From: Erysipelotrichaceae bacterium
GTDB lineage: Bacteria; Bacillota_I; Bacilli_A; Erysipelotrichales; Erysipelotrichaceae
DNA length: 64,000 nt
Assembly (NCBI GenBank): GCA_017454765.1
Contig: JAFTCJ010000007.1
Location: forward strand, 1-64,000
Direction of reading: 5' to 3'
Shown: in pieces, positions 25,065 to 32,981 of the stretch
Layout of the letters: each line of letters begins with the position of its first letter
Numbering within the stretch: position 1 is the stretch's first letter
Notes under the pieces: generated by a model
What the model saw: only the letters and a program-made list of their open reading frames with translations
Databases searched by the model: none
Told to the model about the DNA's origin: nothing
Program-made: the position numbers and the translations under genes

Positions 25065-26159
25065 ATGGCAAAATTCAAGAGAGATAAAAACGAAAGAGTG
25101 CTTTCGATCAGGGATCTGAATATTTCCTTCAAGACCAATTACGGTACTGTCAGAGCCATACGCGGTGTCCGTCTGGACCTGTTCCAGGGCGAGACGATCG
25201 CGATCGTCGGTGAGTCCGGTTCCGGCAAGTCTGTCACCGTCAAGACGATGATGGGCATCCTGGATTCCAACGGCACCATCGATTCCGGTTCGATCATCTA
25301 CCGCTGCCGTGAAAAAGACGGCAGTGAGATCGAATATGATCTGACCAAGATGTCGCAGAAAGATATCCGTTACAAACTGTGCGGAAAACATATCGCCATG
25401 GTCTTCCAGGATCCGATGACTTCACTGGATCCGACGATGACCATCGGCAGACAGATCATGGAACCGATCCTGGAACACGAGACTGTCTCCAGGGCGGAAG
25501 CGGCGGACAGAGCACTGAAGCTGCTGGATGAGGTCGGTATCAATGAACCGTCCAAGACATTCAAGCAGTATCCGCATGAGCTTTCCGGCGGCATGAGACA
25601 GAGAGTCGTCATCGCGATCGCTCTGGCCTGTGACCCGGATATCCTGATCTGTGATGAGCCGACAACGGCACTGGATGTCACCATTCAGGCCAAGATCCTT
25701 GAGAAGATCAAGGAGATCCAGCTCAAGAAGAATATTTCTGTTATTTACATTACCCATGACCTGGGAGTCGTCGCCAAGGTCGCGGACTATGTCGCCGTCA
25801 TGTATGCCGGCAGGATCGTGGAAAAAGGAAACATAAACGAAGTCTTCTACGATCCGCGTCATCCTTATACCTGGGGACTGCTGAGCTCCATGCCGGATGT
25901 CGATACCGATTCCGACAGACTCTTTGCGATCCCGGGTTCTCCTCCCAATCTGATGGAAGAGGTCGTCGGCGATGCGTTTGCGCCGCGCAACCCGTTTGCG
26001 TTGAAGATCGACTACCGTGAAGAACCCCCGATGTATGATGTCGGCGGTCAGCACCGTGTCGCATCATGGCTGTGCGATCCGCATGCGCCGAAAGTCGAAG
26101 TCCCGGCAGAACTGAAAGTCAGGATCGAAAAGATGAAGAAGGAGGCAGGTGTTCAATGA
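25065..26159 (+). CDS. oppD: Oligopeptide ABC transporter ATPase OppD
   Basis: This 364-residue ATPase has Walker A GESGSGKS (about 47-54), signature LSGGMRQRV (near 174) and Walker B LICDEPTTALD (near 195). It ends with the oligo_HPY region (PRHPYTWGLLSSMPD, IPGSPPNL) that marks peptide-importer ATPases. The normal four-cysteine 4Fe-4S tail of many OppD proteins is not complete here: only one cysteine (ASWLC) is seen near the end. It overlaps oppF by ATGA. Confidence 0.93.
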   Translation: MAKFKRDKNERVLSIRDLNISFKTNYGTVRAIRGVRLDLFQGETIAIVGESGSGKSVTVKTMMGILDSNGTIDSGSIIYRCREKDGSEIEYDLTKMSQKDIRYKLCGKHIAMVFQDPMTSLDPTMTIGRQIMEPILEHETVSRAEAADRALKLLDEVGINEPSKTFKQYPHELSGGMRQRVVIAIALACDPDILICDEPTTALDVTIQAKILEKIKEIQLKKNISVIYITHDLGVVAKVADYVAVMYAGRIVEKGNINEVFYDPRHPYTWGLLSSMPDVDTDSDRLFAIPGSPPNLMEEVVGDAFAPRNPFALKIDYREEPPMYDVGGQHRVASWLCDPHAPKVEVPAELKVRIEKMKKEAGVQ

Positions 26160-27088
26160 GTGAAACAAGAAAACCGCTTCTCCATGTAGAAGATCTGAAA
26201 CAGTATTTCCGTGTCAACAGGAAACAGGTAACAAAGGCTGTCGACGGCATCAGCTTCGATATTTACGAAGGTGAGACCTATGGTCTGGTCGGTGAGTCCG
26301 GTTCGGGCAAATCCACGACCGGCAGAGCCATCATCAGACTTTACGATCCGACCGGCGGCAAGATCATCTTTGACGGTCATGACATCTCCGGCAGACTTTC
26401 CAAGGAAGACGAGAGATATCTGCGTACCAATATGGCCATGATCTTCCAGGATCCGATGGCCTGTCTCAATCCGAGAAAGAAGGTCAAGGAGATCATCGCC
26501 GAGGGTCTGGAGATCCATCACCTGTGCAGCTCTCAGGCTGAAGTTGATGAAAAGGTCAATGAAGTCCTCGACAAGGTCGGACTTTCCAGGGAACAGGCTA
26601 CCCGTTTCCCGCATCAGTTCTCCGGCGGTCAGAGACAGCGTGTCGGCATTGCCAGAGCGCTGGTCATGAACCCGAGACTGGTCATCGCCGATGAATGTAT
26701 CTCGGCACTGGATGTTTCCATTCAGGCACAGGTGGTCAACCTGATGAAAGACCTGCAGGATGATCTGGGCACGACTTATCTGTTCATCGCTCATGACCTT
26801 TCGATGGTCAAGTATATTTCCGACAGGATCGGCGTCATGCATCTGGGTCATATCGTCGAGACCGGTACGACCGATGAGATCTTTGAGAATCCGATCCATC
26901 CGTATACGAAATCACTGCTGTCAGCGATCCCCCATCCTAATCCGATCGTAGAAAAGAAGCGTATCGCCTTAAGCTACAACAAGGATGAAGAGGGCGTTGA
27001 CTACGAGGCAGGACACGAACACGTCTTAAGCGAGACCCACAAGGTACTTGCCACCGACGAAGAGTTCGCCAAGTGGACTGCTGCATAA
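26156..27088 (+). CDS. oppF: Oligopeptide ABC transporter ATPase OppF
   Basis: This 310-residue ATPase has Walker A GESGSGKST, signature FSGGQRQRVGIARAL and Walker B VIADECISALD, then the HPYTKSLLSAIPHP region. The start at 26156 is chosen over an upstream in-frame start at 26066 because it overlaps the oppD stop (ATGA), has GGAGG before it, and gives the family's usual length. Walker B has Cys-Ile where most have Pro-Val (DECISALD versus DEPVSALD), which is a common OppF variant. Confidence 0.93.
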   Translation: MSETRKPLLHVEDLKQYFRVNRKQVTKAVDGISFDIYEGETYGLVGESGSGKSTTGRAIIRLYDPTGGKIIFDGHDISGRLSKEDERYLRTNMAMIFQDPMACLNPRKKVKEIIAEGLEIHHLCSSQAEVDEKVNEVLDKVGLSREQATRFPHQFSGGQRQRVGIARALVMNPRLVIADECISALDVSIQAQVVNLMKDLQDDLGTTYLFIAHDLSMVKYISDRIGVMHLGHIVETGTTDEIFENPIHPYTKSLLSAIPHPNPIVEKKRIALSYNKDEEGVDYEAGHEHVLSETHKVLATDEEFAKWTAA

Positions 27089-27093
27089 AAACG

Positions 27094-27116
27094 AAAGCCG
27101 CAATCAGCGGCTTTTT
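27094..27116 (+). terminator. Terminator of the opp operon
   Basis: AAAGCCGC and GCGGCTTT form the stem around AATCA, followed by T residues. Confidence 0.85.
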
Positions 27117-27159
27117 GGTATAAGATAAAACTGACAGATTATCTGAAGAAGGAGGGCTT

Positions 27160-27885
27160 ATGAAAAAACCGTTGATCGGCATCAGCTGCGGAATCGAAGA
27201 CAAGATGGTCTCGGGCATCAATCCCCGTCAGATCCATCATCTGAGCAACACTTATGTAAGTGCCGTCGCACAAAGCGGCGGTATTCCCGTCATCATTCCG
27301 GTCGGACTGAATGAAGAAGCTCTGAGGGAACTTGCGCAGCGTCTTGACGGCTTCCTGTTTTCCGGAGGCGAAGACGTCGATCCAAGACGTTACGGAAAAA
27401 CAGATGAAAAGCATCTGGCGGAATTCGATGAAAGAAGGGATGATACCGAACTGACTTTATTGAAGTATGTCCTGAACGAAACAAAGAAACCCGTCTTTGC
27501 CATATGCCGGGGACTGCAGGTACTGAACGTCGCCATGGGCGGAACGCTCATCATCGATCTGCCTTCTGCCGGCAAAAAGAACCATTCCCTGACGGATCTT
27601 CCAAGAGGTTCCTTCTCTCATGAGGTCACAGTCGAAGAGAATACGAAACTGAGCGCTATCCTGAAACAAGAAAGAAGAGTCAATTCCTTCCATCATCAGG
27701 CTGTCGATGAACCGGCAAAAGGTCTTGTCGTGACAGCCTATTCGGCAAACGATCATGTGATAGAAGCCTTTGAAGCTCCGGGAGACAGATACATCCTGGC
27801 CGTGCAGTGGCATCCGGAGGAGCTGACAGCACACGAAGCACATAAGGCCCTGTTTGATGAATTCGTCTTACAGGCCGCAAAGTAA
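27160..27885 (+). CDS. Gamma-glutamyl-gamma-aminobutyrate hydrolase-like, peptidase C26 family
   Basis: The 241-residue protein is a stand-alone class-I glutamine-amidotransferase-like hydrolase. Motifs are FSGGEDVDPRRYG, FAICRGLQVLNVAMGG (nucleophile Cys near 111) and LAVQWHPEEL (His and Glu of the triad near 208-210). PuuD-type members cleave gamma-glutamyl bonds of small amides. Placed directly after the opp operon, it may act on imported gamma-glutamyl compounds, but it has its own terminator and RBS (GAAGGAGG). Confidence 0.85.
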   Translation: MKKPLIGISCGIEDKMVSGINPRQIHHLSNTYVSAVAQSGGIPVIIPVGLNEEALRELAQRLDGFLFSGGEDVDPRRYGKTDEKHLAEFDERRDDTELTLLKYVLNETKKPVFAICRGLQVLNVAMGGTLIIDLPSAGKKNHSLTDLPRGSFSHEVTVEENTKLSAILKQERRVNSFHHQAVDEPAKGLVVTAYSANDHVIEAFEAPGDRYILAVQWHPEELTAHEAHKALFDEFVLQAAK

Positions 27886-27904
27886 ACCATTATGATATGA
27901 AACG

Positions 27905-27930
27905 ATGCCGGGAGTGATCCCGGCATTTTT
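27905..27930 (+). terminator. Rho-independent terminator
   Basis: ATGCCGGGA and TCCCGGCAT form a 9-bp stem around GTGA, followed by five T. Confidence 0.9.
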
Positions 27931-27941
27931 CATCGGGAAAT

Positions 27942-27947
27942 TATGAT
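27942..27947 (+). promoter_or_regulatory. TATGAT -10 box, leaderless or near-leaderless start
   Basis: TATGAT ends 9 nt before the ATG at 27957 (12 before the ATG at 27960), immediately after a strong terminator and with no Shine-Dalgarno, so this is where the transcript must begin. Confidence 0.5.
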
Positions 27948-27956
27948 ATATTGAAG

Positions 27957-28742
27957 ATGATGGAAAAAGAAAAGATCATTATACTCGCCAAACGCGACAA
28001 CAAAACGATTTATGCGCAGGACGGCCTCTGTTATAAAGTGTTCGACACAGACTATAACACAGCCGATATCCTTAACGAGGCGCTTAATCAGGCCAGAGTC
28101 GAGGAAAGCGGCCTGATGGTCCCTGCCTTAAGGGAAGTGAAGGTCCTGGAAGACGGACGCTGGGCACTGGTGTCGGACTTTATTGACGGAAAGACACTGG
28201 AAGAGATGATGGATGAGGAGCCTGAAAAAGAAGATGAATACATCGGACGCTTTGTCGATCTGCAGCTGGAGATGCTGAACAAGCGCTGTCCTTTGCTGAA
28301 CAAGCACCGGGACAAGATGAACCGCAAGATCTCCCAGACCGATCTGTCCGCAACGCTGCGTTATGACCTGCATAACCGCATTGAAGCGATGCCCAGACAC
28401 AACTGTCTGTGTCACGGCGATTTCAACCCGTCCAATGTGATGATCGACAGAAACGGCGATGCCTATATCGGCGACTGGTCTCATGCCACACAGGGCAATG
28501 AGGAGGCTGATGCCGCCAGAACGTTCATGATGTTCCTGGTGGAAGGAAAGAAGGAAAGAGCGAAGAAATACATCGACTGTTTCTCTGAGAAAAGCGGATG
28601 CCCGATCAAAGATATCCTGAACTGGCTGCCGATCCTGGCCGCATCCCAGTCTGTCAAGGGCATCAGGAAACAGACCGGCTTCCTGAAGAGTCTGATCTAC
28701 ATGGATGAAAAAGGACTGGAGGAACTCTATGCGCAACTCTAA
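27957..28742 (+). CDS. Aminoglycoside phosphotransferase-like kinase (APH fold)
   Basis: This 261-residue protein belongs to the APH/choline-kinase fold. The catalytic loop is CHGDFNPSNVMID (near residues 152-164), and the metal-binding aspartate is in YIGDWSHA. The N-lobe is short, with the likely lysine in LCYKVFD. Family members phosphorylate small hydroxylated molecules; resistance activity cannot be claimed. It overlaps the [FeFe] hydrogenase gene by 14 bp, so the two are probably co-expressed. Start 27957 or 27960; a TTG at 27951 is also in frame. Confidence 0.75.
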   Translation: MMEKEKIIILAKRDNKTIYAQDGLCYKVFDTDYNTADILNEALNQARVEESGLMVPALREVKVLEDGRWALVSDFIDGKTLEEMMDEEPEKEDEYIGRFVDLQLEMLNKRCPLLNKHRDKMNRKISQTDLSATLRYDLHNRIEAMPRHNCLCHGDFNPSNVMIDRNGDAYIGDWSHATQGNEEADAARTFMMFLVEGKKERAKKYIDCFSEKSGCPIKDILNWLPILAASQSVKGIRKQTGFLKSLIYMDEKGLEELYAQL

Positions 28743-30156
28743 GTTTGAAACCAAGATACAGTATCTGAAATACCAGGTGCTCAAGGAAGTTGCCAGGGAA
28801 GCCTGGGAAGGAAATCTGGTGGAAAATGTCCTGGATATACCCAAGATGATACTGCCGGGAAAGATCCCGACGATGCGCTGCTGTGTCTACAAGGAAAGAG
28901 CGATCCTTCAGGAAAGGGTCAAGCTGGCCATGGGCGGCAACCGCAAGGAAGACGGCATCATCGAAGTCATCGACATTGCCTGCGACGAATGCCCGATCGG
29001 CGGTTATGAAGTGACCAACACCTGCAGAGGCTGCCTGGCACAGAGATGCAAAGACGCCTGTCCGAGAGATGCGATTGTATTCGATGCGAACCATCAGGCC
29101 CATATCGACAAAAACAAGTGTATCAACTGCGGTGCCTGTTCCAGAGCCTGCCAGTATACAGCCATCATCAACCGCAAGCGTCCCTGTGAGAACGCCTGCG
29201 CAGTCAAGGCCATCGTTCCCAATGAGGAACAGGCTGCCAGGATCGATCATGACAAATGTATCAACTGCGGTGCCTGTATCTCGCAGTGTCCTTTCGGTGC
29301 CATCATGGATAAGTCCTTTATTCTGGATGCGATCGACTATATCCTCAAGAGCAGGAACAATACGGAGTTCAAGGTCTATGCCCTGCTGGCTCCGGCGATC
29401 GCAGACAGCTTCAAGGAAGTGAAACTCGGTCAGATCGTGACCGGATTAAAGAAGCTCGGTTTTTATGACGTGATCGAAGCAGCAAAGGGTGCCGATATGG
29501 TCGCTTATAACGAAGCGAAGGAACTGGATGAAAAAGGTTTCCTGCTTTCATCCTGCTGTCCGGCTTTCGTGGATTATGTAAAGAAAAACTTCCCGGATTT
29601 CGTACCCTATATCTCTCACAATCTTTCGCCGATGGCGACCATTGCGAAGAGGATCAAGGAAGAAGACGAAGACTGCAGCATCATTTTCATCGGACCCTGC
29701 ACAGCCAAGAAGGCTGAAGTCATGAAGGATGAAGTGAAGAATTATGTGGATGTCGCTCTGACCTTTGAAGAACTGCAGGCCCTGTTTGATTCCAGAGAAA
29801 TCGAACTGGAAGACCTGGAGGAGACAAAACTGGATCAGGCTTCTTATTTCGGAAGAGTCTTTGCGCGTTCCGGCGGTCTGACAGAAGCGATGGCAGAAGG
29901 ATTAAAGGAAATATCTTCATCTCTGGAACTGAAGCCTGAGACCTGCAGCGGCATCGAGATGTGCAGGGTGGCGATGTTAAAGAAGACCAAGGATTTGCTG
30001 CAGGGCAACTTCGTTGAAGGCATGGCCTGTGCCGGAGGCTGTATCGGCGGCGCCGGAACACTGCAGAAGTTCGGTGTCAGGAAAGAGAATGTCGATGCTT
30101 ACGCAAAAGAAAGCGGCATCCCCACGATTGAAGACAGTGTCAATCGGTCGTTATAG
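28729..30156 (+). CDS. Monomeric [FeFe] hydrogenase, group-B-like
   Basis: The 475-residue protein has an Fe-S-rich N-terminal half (CDECPIGG, CRGCLAQRCKDACP, CINCGACSRACQ, CINCGACISQCPFGAI) and an H-cluster domain. H-cluster motifs are L1 SSCCPAF (C276-C277), L2 IGPCTAKKAE (C324) and L3 EGMACAGGC (C434, C438). L1 starts with Ser instead of Thr, and L2 has GPCTAKK rather than MPCxxKxxE, as in the less-studied group B enzymes. It would evolve or take up H2 using ferredoxin in the cytoplasm. No maturase genes (hydE, hydF, hydG) are in the window. The start at 28729 follows GAGG inside the kinase gene. Confidence 0.85.
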   Translation: MRNSKFETKIQYLKYQVLKEVAREAWEGNLVENVLDIPKMILPGKIPTMRCCVYKERAILQERVKLAMGGNRKEDGIIEVIDIACDECPIGGYEVTNTCRGCLAQRCKDACPRDAIVFDANHQAHIDKNKCINCGACSRACQYTAIINRKRPCENACAVKAIVPNEEQAARIDHDKCINCGACISQCPFGAIMDKSFILDAIDYILKSRNNTEFKVYALLAPAIADSFKEVKLGQIVTGLKKLGFYDVIEAAKGADMVAYNEAKELDEKGFLLSSCCPAFVDYVKKNFPDFVPYISHNLSPMATIAKRIKEEDEDCSIIFIGPCTAKKAEVMKDEVKNYVDVALTFEELQALFDSREIELEDLEETKLDQASYFGRVFARSGGLTEAMAEGLKEISSSLELKPETCSGIEMCRVAMLKKTKDLLQGNFVEGMACAGGCIGGAGTLQKFGVRKENVDAYAKESGIPTIEDSVNRSL

Positions 30157-30164
30157 GATTTTCA

Positions 30165-30701
30165 ATGAAAAACGCTGACAGGATACTATCGTTTATTAGA
30201 GAGAATACGATCGGAACCGTCTTTGTTTTCTCGGACAAAAAGGATTATTATCTCGACTGTTTCATCATCAAGGCACCGGAAGAAGAACCGGTCATTTATG
30301 ATACCTGTCGGGTGAAGCAGGGGATGTTTCAGGACGAAGTGTTCTGTCAGATAAAAGATGATCCCCTCTTTGATTTCCGTTTCTTTCCATACAAAAACAA
30401 CAGACTGAAATTCTTTTCCTGGTCTGACGATTACCGGCCGGTTTATCTTGTGAACGAGGGAGAAAAGGATCTGGAGACCGATACGCCTTTCGGATATTAT
30501 CTGATTCCGCCGGGAGAGATACTGGAGTGTAAGAAGGGTCAGGAAAAATATAGGATCGAGAAGCCGGTCGTTCCGGCGATCGACAGATACTGTGTGAATG
30601 ATGTCTATGTCCATGAGGACGGAAGCGTCAGCTACGGAGGACCCAACAATCATCCCAAGATCATTTACGTCAAAGAAAAAAAGAAAAAGCAGGACCGCTG
30701 A
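30165..30701 (+). CDS. Hypothetical protein with lysine-rich tail
   Basis: The 178-residue soluble protein is not recognised. It is rich in aromatic and charged residues (DDPLFDFRFFPYKNNRLKFF, IPPGEILECKKGQEKYRI), like a beta-rich fold, and ends with a run of lysines (YVKEKKKKQDR). It starts eight bases after the hydrogenase stop, with AGGAT as a poor RBS or a -10-like TAGGAT. The lysine tail is encoded by an A-run that also serves as the T-run of the minus-strand terminator for the gene downstream. Confidence 0.6.
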   Translation: MKNADRILSFIRENTIGTVFVFSDKKDYYLDCFIIKAPEEEPVIYDTCRVKQGMFQDEVFCQIKDDPLFDFRFFPYKNNRLKFFSWSDDYRPVYLVNEGEKDLETDTPFGYYLIPPGEILECKKGQEKYRIEKPVVPAIDRYCVNDVYVHEDGSVSYGGPNNHPKIIYVKEKKKKQDR

Positions 30702-30712
30702 TGCGGCCCTGC
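30672..30712 (-). terminator. Minus-strand terminator inside the 3' end of a plus-strand gene
   Basis: GCAGGaCCGC and GCGGcCCTGC (30689-30712) form a hairpin around TGAT. Read on the minus strand it is followed by a long T-rich tract (30672-30688), so it stops the alpha/beta hydrolase transcript. The same bases encode the last residues of the plus-strand gene. Confidence 0.7.
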
Positions 30713-30724
30713 ATTTGTATAGGA

Positions 30725-31654
30725 TCAGAAGATGCAGGAATCGAAGAAATCGATGATACCCTGTTCGACATCTTCCTTGATGTCGCTGTAATTGTGGATC
30801 TCATGACGATATCCGGTATATAAGACTGTCGTGACATCGTGTCCGGTATCAGTGAGCCAGTTGGCTGTCTGATAGACACCGGTTCCGTACTGTCCGACCG
30901 GGTCCTGATCACCGGCAATGTTGTAGATCGGAAGTTCATCAGGAACTTTTTCAGCCCACACTTCTCCGGTGATGTCTTTCATCATCAGCAGGAAGTAGTA
31001 CCAGGCTCTGTTGGATGTCGGTTTGGTGAATGCGTCGAAGGGGTCTTCGGCATGGTCGGTCTGTACATATGGAGAATCGCAGATCCATTCATTGCCCAGT
31101 TTGACGCCTTCCGAGCATCTTGCGAACATCCAGCCCATGAAGGTCGCACCAAGTGTTGGATCGGATTCTGCGCCCTTTCCTTCATCGACGAGTTTTTTGA
31201 CGATGGCGATATTGTCATCAAGATTCGGCCAGACACCGGTCGTTCCGCAGATCGTCGCGCCTTTCAGATCTTTGCCGTACTTGGCGATGTACTGTCTGGT
31301 GATGAATGAGCCCATGGAATGTCCGAACATGAAATAAGGCAGATCCGGATATTTCTCAACGACCAGATCATGGAGCTTCTTCTCATCTTCCATCATCGTG
31401 GTGTAGCCTTTGTCGCCCCAGTCGCCCCAGGTATCGTTTTCCAGAGCTGTCTTGCCGTGTCCGACATGGTCATCGGCTGCCACGATATAGCCGGCTTCCA
31501 TGAACGAAGTGATCATGTGCAGATATCTGCGTGAGTGCTCACCGAAACCGTGAATGAGCTGAATGATGCCGACAGGCTTGCAGGCAGGGACATAGATCCA
31601 GCCGTAAACCTGATCCCGCTCGTTGAAAGAGCTGAATTTGACTTCATGTAACAT
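30725..31654 (-). CDS. Alpha/beta hydrolase, monoacylglycerol-lipase-like (serine aminopeptidase S33)
   Basis: The 309-residue protein has the order of Hydrolase_4 lipases: oxyanion-region IIQLIHGFGEHSRRY near residue 32, nucleophile elbow FGHSMGSF (Ser near 115), acid in IAGDQDPVG and catalytic His in GYRHEIHNY. Members release fatty acids from monoacylglycerols or similar esters. No signal peptide is seen, so it acts in the cytoplasm. AAAGGA RBS about 11 nt before the ATG. Confidence 0.88.
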   Translation of the reverse strand: MLHEVKFSSFNERDQVYGWIYVPACKPVGIIQLIHGFGEHSRRYLHMITSFMEAGYIVAADDHVGHGKTALENDTWGDWGDKGYTTMMEDEKKLHDLVVEKYPDLPYFMFGHSMGSFITRQYIAKYGKDLKGATICGTTGVWPNLDDNIAIVKKLVDEGKGAESDPTLGATFMGWMFARCSEGVKLGNEWICDSPYVQTDHAEDPFDAFTKPTSNRAWYYFLLMMKDITGEVWAEKVPDELPIYNIAGDQDPVGQYGTGVYQTANWLTDTGHDVTTVLYTGYRHEIHNYSDIKEDVEQGIIDFFDSCIF

Positions 31655-31857
31655 ATTATGATTTATCCTTTCCGGAGTATGACTCCTTCTTCTGATTTCA
31701 TCATATCATCGCATCGTGCTTTTTGAAAATGACTTCATGGGGAAAGATTCGTTTTATTTTTGTTTTGAAACAGGGAGACCGGAAGCAGATGATAAAATAG
31801 ATATAAGCATATCATCTGACAGGCCTATAAAAAAATCAGGAAACAGGGAGGATCGCC

Positions 31858-32919
31858 ATGGATAAAGAATGGTCGGAAAAAAACAGACAGATGCAGTCAA
31901 TGATCAGAAAGAAAGAGAACTTTGAAGAAGGGATCGGAATCCTTCTGGACTTGAGAAACGACCTGTTCGCTCAGATCAGATCGATCGTAAACACCTATCC
32001 TTCCGAAGCGTTTTATCAGATTCCTTTTGCCAAGGCTGAAGGTTTCCACAGCAAGACCCTGGTTTATTCCATGTGGCATATTTTCAGGATCGAGGACATC
32101 GTTGCGCATACTCTGATTGTAAACGATGAACAGATCCTTTTCACGGAACGATGGCTTGAAAAAACGAAGAGCCCCATTATCACGACCGGCAATGAATTAA
32201 AAGGAGAAGAGATCGCTGAATTTTCAAAACAGCTGGATGTAAAAGCTGTTTACGGCTATTGCAAAGCCGTGAAGGAATCAACAGATGAAATACTGAAGGG
32301 ACTGAAATTCGAGGATCTCAAAAAAAGATTTGATGAGGAAGACAGAAAGAGACTGATTGAAAGCAGAAGCGTCAGTGAGGATGAAAGTGCTTTCTGGCTG
32401 ATCGATTACTGGTGCGGAAAAGATATCAAAGGTCTCATCCAGATGCCTTTCTCCAGGCACTGGATCATGCATATAGAAGCGATGCGCCGGATCAAAAACA
32501 AGCTCTGTCTCAAAGCGAGAAAAGGAGCCGATCCGGTCGCTTTCTGCGGTCTGTCCTGTGATCACTGTTTTCTGAAAGACTGGTGCGGTTCCTGCCGGAC
32601 AAGGTACAATACCTGTTCCTATGCGACATGCTGCCCGGACAACATCTGTACGAACGCTGCCTGCTGCAGAGAAAAAGGGATCGATGGCTGCTATGAATGC
32701 GAAGAACTGGACGAATGCTTCAAGGGTTTCTACGGAAACGGAAACGACGGCAAAGCTGTAAAAGCGCTGGCACTGTTCATCAGGAAATACGGGAAAAAGC
32801 AGCTCATTTCAGTGATGGATCGTCTCCATGAAAGATACGATTTTAAAAAGATCCAGGAGATCATCGGCTACGATGTTGAAGAAGGATTGAAGATACTGGA
32901 AGATAACAGACAGGTATAA
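31858..32919 (+). CDS. DinB-like domain fused to a cysteine-rich DUF3795-like domain
   Basis: The 353-residue protein has an N-terminal four-helix region (residues 1-210) like DinB/DfsB proteins (YSMWHIFRIEDIVAHTLI, with histidines placed for metal binding). The C-terminal part starts DPVAFCGLSCDHCFLKDWCGSC and contains about 14 cysteines in 70 residues (CCPDNICTNAACC, GCYECEELDECF), matching DUF3795. The second part likely binds zinc or an Fe-S cluster. The pairing suggests thiol- or metal-linked chemistry, not proven. RBS GGGAGGA. Confidence 0.7.
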   Translation: MDKEWSEKNRQMQSMIRKKENFEEGIGILLDLRNDLFAQIRSIVNTYPSEAFYQIPFAKAEGFHSKTLVYSMWHIFRIEDIVAHTLIVNDEQILFTERWLEKTKSPIITTGNELKGEEIAEFSKQLDVKAVYGYCKAVKESTDEILKGLKFEDLKKRFDEEDRKRLIESRSVSEDESAFWLIDYWCGKDIKGLIQMPFSRHWIMHIEAMRRIKNKLCLKARKGADPVAFCGLSCDHCFLKDWCGSCRTRYNTCSYATCCPDNICTNAACCREKGIDGCYECEELDECFKGFYGNGNDGKAVKALALFIRKYGKKQLISVMDRLHERYDFKKIQEIIGYDVEEGLKILEDNRQV

Positions 32920-32981
32920 GGGCAGTGCGTTTTTTTGCAGCACACTGCTGATAGAATCAGATAAAAAGAAAGGACGGATTT

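Noticed and set aside
27957..28742. Antibiotic-resistance gene (aminoglycoside phosphotransferase)
   Set aside because: The APH fold is shared by many kinases with other substrates. The gene is tied to a hydrogenase gene, not to mobile DNA, so a resistance call is not supported.
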